Source: Symbiodinium natans (lineage: Eukaryota; Sar; Dinophyceae; Suessiales; Symbiodiniaceae). From it: DNA of 64,000 nucleotides. The position numbers and the translations under genes are program-made. Shown here piece after piece: positions 1 to 22,096 of this stretch. Positions within the stretch are counted from its first letter, which is position 1. Each line of letters begins with the position of its first letter. The notes under the pieces were generated by a model. It worked only from the letters and a program-made list of their open reading frames with translations, was not told the DNA's origin and did not search any database. The stretch is from NCBI GenBank assembly GCA_905221605.1, contig CAJNDS010000025.1:238501-302500 (forward strand), given 5' to 3'.

Positions 1-11047
<11,047 letters not shown>

Positions 11048-11059
11048 GGACTTCGACGC

Positions 11060-12740
11060 TGAACCTACGGCCCAAAAGGCCTTTGTGCAGCCGGACTGTG
11101 AGCAACGCCGGGATACCGCCAAGAGCTGGCAAACTCAGCACTAAACCATGCGGCCGCGGACCGCACACCATCGCACACCTTGAGCTTCAAAGCAAAAAAC
11201 CCAACTGCCACCCGAGCAACGGAGAGCGCTTCTTCACCGGCTTTGCCGGCTCCGCTGGCACCTCGGCGAGCTTTGGTCGGCGAAGATCGTGTTTGCAGGC
11301 CGGCTCGCTCCGCCGGCCCTCGGGTGTTTTTCATGTTTGGTCTTGTTTGTAACATTGTGACTCAACTTCAATAGATCATCCTGCCCCAGGTAAGTCTACC
11401 CTGCTGCCTCAAAGTCCACTTGGCAATCACTCAAGATGCTCGAACAAACCGGTGGGCCGCTGGATACCACAATATGCTGGCGCAGGCGAGGTGCTGCAGC
11501 TGTTTCACCAGCTGCACCAGCCCCTCCCCCCCCTTTTTCATCCAACCTGTCGAACACGTTCCCGATGTTGACGAGCGATTGTGCAACCCCGAAACCCGGA
11601 CACAAGCAAACCAAGACAAACTCAGACTGCAACACAGCGTTTCGGGAGCTGTCGACCTAGGGGTTAGGTGGGCTTGGGGACTGGATCGGCACGGTTTGCA
11701 TGCCCTGCAAAGGCCTGCAAAGGAAAAAGGGAGGCAAAACCCCCAAACCATCCGTGCAGGTACAGGCGCTGGGGGCGCGGGCTCGTTCGTCTCCGCCATG
11801 ACCTAAAAGGTCTGGGATCGTTCTGAGCAAGTCGAAGTCGAGAAATTGTTTCGGAAAATCGGAAAATGTGGTTCAGGATGGTTCAGGCATCGCTCTCTGG
11901 CGGTGGAAATTTTACTAGAGTCGATGTGCTTTAAAGATGGGGCTTGCCGGCGCTGAGCTGATGAACAGGCCTCAGCACTTTGCCTGCATCGCAAGAGGTC
12001 GCAGCTTTCCGTTTACAACGCCTGGGACGACCTGGAAGTGTTCTGCGAGAATGAAGTGACATCTTTGACCAAGGCACATGCTTTGCCTCGGGCTTTGTCG
12101 GCCTGAATCGTAGCTCGGCGACCCGCATCAAAGCCCAAACTGGGGCGCGGCCACGTTCATGAAACAAAGTCGGAAACAACCCAGACAAAGTCGGAAAACT
12201 GCCAGAGGATCTCAGGAAGCGGGATTTGCAAGTCAGAAAAACCACGAAGAGATTCGCCGGCAAAGACGACGGCTGCGGTCAAACGAGCGGCGGCATGTTA
12301 AGCCTTAGTTCGTGTGACTCCCACCCTGGTTTCTGACAGCCTCTTCCGGGACTCTTCCGGTTTGATGAGTCTGCTCCGCTGACTGTCGCCTTCGTTTCCT
12401 GAATGCCGGCCACTCTAGCCCGTGTTTTCGCCCAGCGCACAGCCCATCGAACCCTCGTGTCTAAACGGCCTAAAACATTCCACGAGCCAGATATACCCGC
12501 ATCGCCAAGAACCCAATCCGAGTCGCCCGACTTCACGGAGGCAGGGCAGAATCCGGCTGAGAGGGCGGAGTCTATTTTGCTGTGCTCGAGCCGTTACGGG
12601 GTCGTCGCTTGGGGGTGACAAAGCTGAGCAATGCTGAGCAGGACTGTAGGTTGTAGGGGTGGTTCAGTGTTTGCACTCAAGGGCAGAGGGCCAAGATGAG
12701 CTGGCGGAGGTGAAACTCTGACACAGAATCCCCCCCTTCC
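11060..12740. other. Host sequence without an assignable gene
   Basis: GC-rich sequence upstream of the CDC48 exons. Short open stretches exist on both strands (for example SLVNIGNVFDRLDEKG on the minus strand near 11560), but I find no run of linked exons and no recognisable family. The CDC48 promoter and first exon should lie in the first part of this interval. Confidence 0.4.
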
Positions 12741-12745
12741 TTCAG

Positions 12746-12844
12746 GCAGGTCTGCAGGCCCTGGACGATGTCCCGGCCGCAGTGGACGGTGTCGAAATCA
12801 CCAAGCAGGCCACCATCCCTGGTTTCGAAGTGTTGGAGCAATGA
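12746..12844 (+). CDS. Possible terminal exon of an unidentified host gene
   Basis: A CCTTCCTTCAG acceptor-like sequence is followed by 32 open codons and TGA. The peptide (ALDDVPAAVDGVEI, then TIPGFEVLEQ at the end) has the look of real coding sequence. I do not recognise the family and could not link upstream exons. It could be chance. Confidence 0.3.
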   Translation, partial: AGLQALDDVPAAVDGVEITKQATIPGFEVLEQ

Positions 12845-13111
12845 AAAAACATGCAGTCCCGTGCATGGTATGGGTGGTTGTGGGATTTGGGGGCTTGGGC
12901 CAGGGGCTTGGGAGCTTTAGAGTCCGATATTGGGTCTTAGGTTTAGGTTCACGGTAAAGGTTTAGTTTAGAACAGTTATTGAGAGTTCAAGCTTTTGTTT
13001 GCCAACCACCCAGAAGGTGCCATGAGTCTGGATTTTCGTAGGGCTGGCATGTTGGTTTGGAGCCTGCGTTTGGGAAAGATGTTGCATGAAAGCATGAATT
13101 GCTGTGAGCAA

Positions 13112-13153
<42 letters not shown>

Positions 13154-13192
13154 GCGCGCGCGCACGCGCGCACCCGCGCGGGCGCACACACT
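13112..13192. repeat. (CA)n followed by CG-rich alternating purine-pyrimidine tract
   Basis: About 20 CA units followed by CCCGCGCGCGCGCACGCGCG and more CA. The whole stretch alternates purine and pyrimidine and could form Z-DNA. It lies outside any gene I can identify. Confidence 0.9.
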
Positions 13193-13259
13193 TGATTAAT
13201 CCTTGTCTGTTGTCTGTTTCAGTGACTGTTTCACTGATATACTGAATATTGGCCCACAT

Positions 13260-15740
13260 GACAATGATGCTGCAAGTCTGTACGGAAGCTACACCATTTA
13301 CGAGCAGCTAGTTTTTTCAGGCATATGGTTCGCGGAGGTACGCCCTTCTTTGCAGAACCTGTTGGGTCGGCAAAGGCATGAAACCTTCCGCGTTTACGCT
13401 GATTTGCTGCGCGGCATGACGACAAGCGCAAAGTTAGGGACGAATACAGTTACAGAACGAACTGATAAGCCAATTAGCGCAAGCACTCAACGTGCTTGAA
13501 ACAGACGAAGCGCTGTCGTCTTGCTAACAAATCACGATCCTAAACTTATTACACTATGGAAAAGAGGCTTGTAGGCTTAGAGTTGGAGGGTCAGGGGGGA
13601 GGGGAGGGGGTGAGGGGAGGGGGTGAGGGGGAAGCGAGACCCGCTCATCCATATCCTCGTAACCATATCATACGCCGGACCTAATAGCTTGACAAGAGAG
13701 CTGTGTTGATAAGGGATGGTCCCTTCTCCAAGTGTACAGATAAAGCTCGTGAGTTCAGTCACTCACTACTCTCGCTCCTTACAATTAGCTGCTCAAGGTA
13801 AAGCGAGTATGTTGGCAGACTTTGGACAGATCAGAATGGAACTTCAAGGGCACCGAGAGAAAGAAGTCAAACTAGATCGGCTCTTTATCAAACTTGTGCT
13901 TCTTGCTGTTAAAATGCCTTGGTTGCAAAGTTTGTTGCGTCTATAGGCACCATGCTCAGCGTCGCCGTGTCACTATTTCTTTGAGACAGAGCTCGGAGCA
14001 GCAACAACACATCTGCTGGCTTGAGCTCTACCAAACGATCTGCGTGCCCTGGCAATCAGCATACCCCTCTTCGCGCCTGAACTTCTCCAGGGCTTCAATG
14101 GCGGTGCTCACACCTGGGGATGTGAAGCCCTGGTCCCTGACCCTCAAGCCTCCACTGAATACTCGACAAATTCTTGGGGTTGAGAACTTCGCCAGAGACT
14201 CTTCAATTGCAGCCGGCTCCAAACTGCCGAAACCATCTCGAACCCCCACTCAAACCCACGGCTGCCAAAGACTAGAAACATCCGGAAACTGACTTTCTCC
14301 TGCAACCGCAACGTACTGCAACCCTACAAACAAATGTCAAAACCAGCATGCACCAGCCATCTGCCAAGTCTCCAAGCACACCGGCCCTGTGGCAGACATC
14401 AGTGTGCGCTCAGTCCGCTACTTGAATCTTCCAAAGCTTTGGCTGCTGGATGGGCCCAGCAAGTGGGGCAAGGTGTTTGGGCGTTCACAGACGATGCTGG
14501 CCAGGCTTCTAAACACAAGCGCTGTCTGTCCTCTCTGTTTCAATTGCAAGCGCAATCTTCGCGAGGGCCCCTACCAGTTTACAGTATTAGTCATGAGACC
14601 GTGACAACTCCAGCTCCTGTGCAGGATGCCCTGAGCCTGGCATGCCTCACAGACTCACAGAAGCCTCATCGTAAAATCCTAAAACTCTTCCCGGCATGCA
14701 GATGAGATGCTGCGCACCGGGGCAGGTAGGATCCAGCAGAATGCGTATCATCTCCTTCGTGCTTTCAGGTTAGCCAGAGGGCCATGGGAGTCTCAAAGTC
14801 TCAAGCCTCGCTTTCTTGGGCTTTGGGAGCCTTGGCTGTGGCATGTTTGCAGCTGGGGATCAGTGATGGCTCCAACATGTGGCAGGCACGGCTCCATGAG
14901 CGAGGTCACCTTGCGAAAGCTTGAAGGCCAGCCGGGAATTTTCAAGTCAGAAAACAAGGCCTCAAAAACCTCAAAAAAAAAAAACTCAAAACCATCAACT
15001 GCGTCAACTGTGAACCCTTGGACCCCAGACCATGATCCATGCGACACTTCAGGCAAAAGCTCATCGGTAAATTCAGATCAATTACTTGCCAGCGGCTCAT
15101 TCCTGTGGGCTTGTCCATGTCTAGACGCAATCGAGACAAGTCCAAAACCAACAAGTCGCTTTGTGATAGTTGTGCATACATCGACAGCATCGGTTAGAAG
15201 TACATGCCAAATGATCTACAGTTGCAGGCTGCAATGACTACGATGCACAATCTGACACTTTTTCAGCTGCCGTGCGCGTGCACAGTGCGACGTCCCTCCC
15301 GTCGGCATTGCGATGTCTCGGCCCTCAATCCCACAGCACGGACCACCCTTTTGTGCGGCGCGAAAAAAAGACCGGACTTCTGCTTGCACGGGAGCATCTG
15401 AAGGCCGCCGTGCATTGCGAGGATCGTGCAAATTGTACTTGGTATCCTGCTGCGTGGTATCCTTCAACGATTAGGCCTTTCAGCCGCAGAAGATCAGCTT
15501 TACACCGTCTGTGGCCCTGCACAGCTACAATTAGGTTGGTTCCGGATGTTGCCGGACTTAGGCTGGTTGTGGCCACCGGTCCATGCCTCTTGATTGCCCA
15601 GCCAGGACACGGACACCGAGTAAACAAACGGAATACAAAATTGAATATGGTGCGAACCAAACTGCAATAACATGTGACCCTGAAATTCCAGGTATGTCTA
15701 ATAATCTCAAAACAGTACACTCAGCAATTAAATCTGCCAT
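13260..15740. other. Host sequence without an assignable gene
   Basis: There are only short open frames on both strands, plus a G-rich low-complexity tract near 13590-13632. I see no family motif, no linked exons and no RNA gene that I can support. Confidence 0.4.
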
Positions 15741-15750
15741 TGATTATGAT

Positions 15751-16164
15751 TCAACAGTAAAACATACTCTTTCCATCCCATGGATATTGTTTGCAATGCA
15801 TGACAGCTTGCTGCGGGAATGTGATTTCATGGGATTCGTTGATTGAGATTGGCAAGTCTTCAACTGCTGGATTGTTGGATGTGGGACGCACAGCTTCATG
15901 GCATGCATTAATTAGTTTGACTCCATTTTGAAATCTGAATGTTTTTTTTGCAAAAGGGCTGCATCGATATCCGTTGTCAAAAATCATATTGAAAGCAAAA
16001 TGCAGCCATATTGTCGAACAATATTGTTTGTCTATTCTGTATGGAAAATGTTGCAATACGATCACGATTAGCGACGGGGGTGGGCACCGGGCATGCAGCA
16101 GCACAGGCAAGAGTAGAGCGGATTCACCAGCCAGCTGCACAGCGCTCCAATTGAAGATCATCAA
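15751..16164 (-). CDS. AT-richer unidentified ORF, 137 codons
   Basis: Base composition falls clearly between about 15,640 and 16,250 compared with both flanks, and this ORF fills most of that island. The peptide includes CSTIWLHFAFNMIFDNGY and KTFRFQNGVKLINACHEAV, which look like ordinary protein rather than low-complexity translation. I do not recognise a domain. It may be a fragment of a mobile element or captured gene, or chance. There is no clear start context and the ends are undefined. Confidence 0.3.
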   Translation of the reverse strand: MMIFNWSAVQLAGESALLLPVLLHARCPPPSLIVIVLQHFPYRIDKQYCSTIWLHFAFNMIFDNGYRCSPFAKKTFRFQNGVKLINACHEAVRPTSNNPAVEDLPISINESHEITFPQQAVMHCKQYPWDGKSMFYC

Positions 16165-16639
16165 TCAAGCCAATTCCATTTCGGAAGGGCCACTACATTG
16201 TGAGAAAGGTTCTCGAAATAAATGACTGGTTTTCGCCCTGCGTGAAACATTCTCTTTAGTGATGATGAGTCTCTATTCGGCTATACCGCTTGATTTGCCC
16301 GGAGGTTATCGAAGTGCGCATGCTTGTTCCAGCATACATTGCCACGTTTGTTGGCATTTGTGCCACAGGAGCCCTCCAAAGGTCCTTCTGACATGTCCAA
16401 CGTGCACCGTGGTGGCTGGCTTTCGGCTGTGCTTCTTGCCTTTTTGACGATCCGGAACCCCCCCCCAAATTTAAAAAGACGGTCTGGAAGCCAACCCAGC
16501 TCACAGCCCCGAATCACAACCAAATCGCAGAATCCAATTAAAAAGCACATATGCCAATGGACGGATGTAAGAAGTGCCGAGAGACGCCCTCTTCGCGCTG
16601 CACATTTGTGCTTCTTCCCAACCTGTTGAACCCTAAGCC

Positions 16640-17140
16640 CTAAGCTTCTGGTGAGGGTTCAGAGCGTTCAGGTGCTCGTGTTTTGGAGGTTTTGGGTCGC
16701 GGGGGGTGCTACCCAGAGTTCCCCCCAGCTTGCTACCGCTGCATGGCCCTGTGCGCCCTCTAGGGCCGCGAGGCCAACAGAAAAACTTTACGAATTATGA
16801 CAAGATAACTCTAAATCCACTCCGATTTAGTGTGACTACACGGGATTACAACCTGCAAGACTGCAAGAGCTATCCCTGGCGATATCTATGAAGTATGTGA
16901 AACCACTAGGACAAAAGCCCTTCATCTACAGACGTTCAGCATCCTTAAACTTCCTGTCCTGAGCCTTTTGCAAAAGCCTTTGTCCCAGCCCCACCTCGAG
17001 GCATAGTGCTGGGCCCGCTGTAAGGCCTCACAGGGTTTATCAAGGCGTCACGGCCTCCCTTCGGCGGGCGTATGGGGGGGGGGCGCCTCAAACCCCCTCC
17101 CCCTCCAATCCGATCATCCCCAAATACCTTCAGGCGCCGC
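16640..17140. other. Host spacer
   Basis: Short CCCTAAGCCCTAAG telomere-like trace near 16628, a C-rich/G-rich tract near 17068-17105, and no coding potential that I can support. Confidence 0.4.
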
Positions 17141-17159
17141 TCTGACCATCAGGATTTTA

Positions 17160-18935
17160 GAGGGGCTCTTGCCTTGGGAGGCGCAAAAAGGTCCTGCATG
17201 AAAGGTCGTTGATGGCAGTATTCAAGGTGAGCCTTTGGCGGAGGTCCGTAAACAGCCCTAGGCAGTGGATTGCATAGTTTCGGCAGGGGCTGCAAAGGAG
17301 AAATCACTCGGAACGGCCCCTTGAAGGGAGAGCACACCCAGACCTGGCCTGCTGGAGACCCTCGTTTCGGCCCACAGCACGGCCGATGACGAACAGCAGC
17401 TCCTTGTCGCAGGGATCACGAATCTTGCCAAAGAGTCACGAGAGGCTTTGTTTGGCTGCTCTTCTTGTTGATGTTTGTTGGAGTTTGCGGGGGTAGTGTT
17501 TTAAAGGTTGGGATGCGCAGGGTTGGGGTGTTGGCGTTGCGTACCTAAACCAGCACACCCGAAACAAGCGATCTTAAGCGCTGGGGCTGCGCCCTGCGGC
17601 AAAAGTTTCGCCATCCCATATGTCACGTCCCAAGCTACTTGCCCTGCGGGGGATGACGAGGAACTGGGGCCACAAAGCCGTGGAGAACCCTCGGCCTGGT
17701 AGATTTTGAAGATGGACTCCGTCATGGCAAGCTGGCACGGGACTTCTTACTGGACCTACTGGGTCTTGAAAGCCAACTCTCTTCTTGCAAGCAATCCAGC
17801 ACACCATTCACGCCGAAACGCATGTGGGAAGCTGTATGCCCGAAGCCTGACACTTGGTGATGGCTCTGAATGTCGCTTTTGTTGAATCAGGGTTTGGGGT
17901 GCGTTGGGGAAGGCTTGAAAGCTCAACCCCGACTCCTGAGCCCTGTCTCAAGCTCTCATATCTTGGTCTGACAGTTCAGACCCTTGGAATCGTGTGCCGT
18001 CACAGTCTACAGATCTCGAAAATACTAGTGTCTGGTGTCCAAGAGCCCGCCTTTGACCCCGCATCCGTGAATGAATTCCCGTGCCACATTTCGACGCGCA
18101 TCCCTGTCTGTCCCAACCACTAACTCGCAACATCCAAAAAAGAACGAGCCCAAGGTGCAACGATGTTTTTTTCTACATACCCTGAGCTCGGGCAGCCCCA
18201 AGAACGCAAACGGCTATTTGACGGTTCTCCTCCTGTCGATCTATCCACATGTACGTTCGCCCCCCCCCACACAGTTTATGCGCATTCGCAAAAAACTCAT
18301 AACCTTTTTGCGAACGCAACGAAGTACGCTCAACCTCACCCCAACCTTCCTCCGCCCGAAGGCCGCTCAGCGCCCTCTTCAACGTGGACAAACACTGCAG
18401 AAAGCTCCGAAACGAATCACTGAACCAAACCTGAGACGCAGAAACCCTGAAACACATCAGAGGTATGCTTGAGCCAGTGGTGGACCTTGTTGGGATCCTC
18501 TTGAAGACTTGCTTCCGTGCCGTCCTCCCATTGTTGAGCACTGGCAGTAGTTCCAAACTGAGTTGCTGCAGGCTGGTCACACGCAGTAGGCTTCAGTGGA
18601 CAGCAACTGAATTGAGCTCAGGCAATTCTACCACGAAAAGGACTCCCAGCCTCAAAAATATCAAACCAATCACTCACTCTAGGAGAAGTCCACGGCAATG
18701 ACACAGGCAATGTCCTCGCTCTTGGGCCGGGAGAGAAAGGTTTTGAGCCTCAGCGCTGCAAGTACGCCCGAGATGCCAGGCTCATGCCCACACGCACGGT
18801 TTGGAGAGTGCTGAAATTGATGCTGATGTGCTGGGGGGTCATCGGGAAGAAATGCTCTTGCAGATCAACTACATGCCGAGCGCAAGATTCGCAGCACGTC
18901 GGTGTTGACAGTGCCCTCCAGGTCCTTCTCAACAA
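17160..18935 (-). CDS. Exon-like segments of an unidentified host gene
   Basis: Several minus-strand segments read like conserved protein and lie in one direction. They are about 18775-18875 (FFPMTPQHISINFSTLQTVR), 18690-18755 (LKTFLSRPKSEDIACVIAVD), 18475-18560 (QQWEDGTEASLQEDPNKVHH), 17695-17725 (MTESIFKIYQ), 17380-17445 (GKIRDPCDKELLFVIGRAVG) and 17185-17275 (LFTDLRQRLTLNTAINDLS). Segment size and spacing resemble the CDC48 exons in this window. I cannot name the protein, and they may belong to more than one gene. The coordinates enclose the segments; exon borders are not resolved. Confidence 0.3.
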
Positions 18936-18949
18936 AGAATAATGTGACG

Positions 18950-19510
18950 AAGCTGGTTTGGGGTCTCAATGGCAAACGCTCCACCTCGAGCCAACCAGGC
19001 ACGTGGCACGTCACGACAAACCTCACGTGCCTGTTGGTCTCAGGTTGCCCTGTTTGCCCAAGGAGGCTGTGTCTGAACTACCGTACCCTCCTGCGCCACA
19101 ACTGACATATACCTGGCGCGACTAGGGGAATCTCGGCGCATCCTGGCTCGAAATGGCGCAAGGGCTCGCGAATCTATCACACTTCTGCTAAAGAAATCGC
19201 GACCCCACCCGCAGCCACGACAGCAGAGTCAATCCCAAAACCCCTTTTGCACAGAATCAGGCTGCCAACATGTGCGTACACACACCCACACACACGAGAA
19301 TGGCGTTGTCAACCGTGTGTCTGTTCTTACTGCGCTGATTCGTCGCACATCATCATTGCAGCTATGCTTACGGTCAAAAATAGAATGTTAATTCGGGCAA
19401 CCATTTCCTTTTCATTACAGTTTATTCCTGACTATATACTTATGACTATAATTATGATTAGAAAGTTATTCCTAATCATGACCCCCAAACCTAAACCCTA
19501 TAGACCTGAA
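18950..19510. other. Host spacer left of the LINE
   Basis: No gene seen. The last part (19365-19470) is AT-richer and ends in AACCTAAACCCTATAG, a telomere-like trace directly beside the (CT)n run where the LINE begins. Confidence 0.45.
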
Positions 19511-19523
19511 ACCCTCTTTTTTT

Positions 19524-19563
<40 letters not shown>
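19511..19563. repeat. (CT)n/(CTTT)n microsatellite at the LINE 3' end
   Basis: T8, then about 16 CT units, then CTTT repeats. Read on the minus strand this is GAAAGAAAGAAA followed by (GA)n and A8, after a GC-rich stretch that can pair with itself (about 19,565-19,610). It is either the 3' tail of the minus-strand LINE, pre-existing target microsatellite, or both. A (CT)n run also lies at the other end of the LINE. Confidence 0.75.
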
Positions 19564-20205
19564 GGAGGGCGTGGGGGCCGGGGCCCCCGGGCGTCATCGC
19601 CCGCCCCGGATCGGGGTGGCTCGGAGGTGCGGTGGACGACGATGGTGTGAGAGACTGTGCTTGTTTTCCCCCCCCCCTTTTTATTTACCCGGAAGCCCCC
19701 ATATGCCCCCTTATGCCCCCTTCGGCCTGTCGTGTTGTCTCTGCACACCTCATCACCCGTGAAACAGTGCTTATTTGACCCTTCGCAGGATTGTTAGTGC
19801 CCCAACAACTCCAACACACGAGAACCTACCCTTGCACAACCCCTAATATTCCGCCCTACCTGCAGCTTGGGTCAGTGAGACTGGGTATGACCGATGATGA
19901 CATGTTGGACGTTGTTTGCCCCTCACTAGGCCCTACAACCTACCCATAGAAAAGGCCTACCCCCGGAACCTTTCATCCATCACATGTCAGCTCGGTCCTT
20001 GTACGTTCAGGCTAGGCACTAGTCGGGGCTTCCTTTCACACCACTTCACCCCCTTCAAACGGTACAAATCCTATCCGCCAAACCTCTATCCCCTAGTTGG
20101 CCCCCTGCGCCTTCAGTTTAGGGCTGGATTAGTGGAATCAGCTCACACAACAGCCCCCTGCGAACAGCCCCCTAGGCCTTAGTTCCTATGGCCCCAAGGC
20201 TTGCT

Positions 20206-22033
20206 TCAATCCAGCCCTGCGTGTTCTCTCCTACGCCGGTGCTCATCCGGGGCCCCCAGGCTCAGAACTGCTCCTTGTCCTCCAGCTCGACGTCGGGTGG
20301 GCTGCTCCCCTCTGCTCCCACTGCGTGAGCGCCTTGTTCTTTGCCCCCACCCTAGCCTCCTCCTTTGCTTGGATCTCCGCCTCTCCGCCGCTTCCCCCCT
20401 TTGTGCTTCCCCTCTTCGCCTAACCGGCCCTTCAAAGAGCCCCGTTGCAAGCGGTGGCGGCCTCCACGGCTGCGTGGGTGGTGTTGGTGGTGTGGCCTGT
20501 GCACGTGGTTCCACCCCCCCGCTGCCTGTGCCTCTTTCCTCGCCCCCGCTTCCTCCACTTCCTCCGCCGGCCACACAGACCCTTCCCCCCCTTTCCAGGT
20601 CGTTCTCCTCGTCGGTGTCCCTGCCATTTTCACGTTCGTGTAGGTCGCCTTGCGGTCGATGTAGCCCCCCAGTCCTCTCCTCAGCACGCCCTCCACCTTC
20701 CTCGCCCCGGGTGCTCTGCTCTCCTTGTGTGTGTGGGTGTGGGCCCGTCCCTCCTGGTGGCGTGTCCTCGATGGCGAGCAGCTCTCCCCCCCATAGTTCT
20801 CTGCTCCACTCCTCCAGTGCTTGCAGTGCTGCCACCACCTGCTCCCGCACTTGCCCCCCTGTGAAGGGTAGTAGGTGTCTTAGGATGGCGCGGGCTCTCA
20901 TGGCCGGGTGCCCTGGTGCTTGGAGCTGGCCTCCCCCTGTCCCCGCCCCTCGTTGTTCCTCTCCTCCCGCCGCCAGTGCTATGGTGTCCGCCGGGTGCAC
21001 CCCCTCTTGCTGTGCTGGTGGTGTGGGTGGCTGTAGCTCAAGGACACACGCCTCCGCCCCCAGGCAGGCTTCCGCATGGTGTTGTGCTGCTTCAAGTTGT
21101 CGTGCGGCTTGGGGGTGGTTGGGGTAGCTGAGTGCCAGCAATATTGCTTGTTCCGCCTCCGCCCCCCTGGCTTCCGCCATGCTTTGCAGCTCCCAGCTGC
21201 TGCTCCTCCTCACTTTGTCAAACCACCTGCGCCCCTGCCTCACCAGCCCCAAGATCGTCGCCGTGTCCTGCATCCTCTCTTCTTGGGTGAGCGCCCCCCA
21301 TCCCTGCCCCACCTGCCTCGCTAGGCGTGCCACCTCTTCCCAGGTTGTGGTCCCCTCCCACGGGCCTCGGTGTTCGGTGGTGTTTAGGGTGTTGTTTCGG
21401 TGCGCTTCTGTCCCCGCCATGGGACTGTTTGCGAGGGGGGGGAGGGGCATGTTGTGGCGTGGGATCTCAACTCCGGCGGCGCTGCTGCTGCTGCCGTGCC
21501 CCTCCTCCCCTGGCAATGGGTCTCGGTGAGGTCTCCCCCCCCAGGCCTGGGGGGGGGGACAGTGGGCTGTGTTGGTGGTTTGCTGGCTCTCTGTGCCTTC
21601 CTGTGGCCCCCCTTCCTCGTCCTCCTGGCTTGCCCCGCCTAGGCATTGCAGGGCCGCCTCGAGGTGTTGTATGCTTTCATCCCAGTCCCCCTCCGCCACC
21701 TCCTCTCCTGCTCCTGCGCCCCGCCCGGCTTGCTCTTGCAGGATTTGCCTGGCTGCTTGCATGTAGGTGGCTGCTGTGGTGGCGGCCCCTTTGCTGTCAC
21801 CCCCCTTTCTTGCTCGCTTGGCTGGTTTGCCTGCGCTGGGCTCCGGCCCCCCTCTCTTGCGCGTGTTGGTGCTGCCGCCTCCGTGTCTGCCCCCCCTCCC
21901 ACCCCTGCCTCTGGCTTTCTGGACCATCGCCGCCTCTTCTGGTTCCTCTGGCTCTCCTGTCTCCTCTGCTGGGGCTTCTGGGTTTGTAGGCCGTGGGGTC
22001 TGCGCCTCGTGGTGCGGTGGTGGTGGTGGTGGT

Positions 22034-22096
<63 letters not shown>

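Noticed and set aside
18163-18472. Plus-strand ORFs over 18.1-18.5 kb
   Set aside because: No protein-like character; the minus strand carries better exon-like segments.
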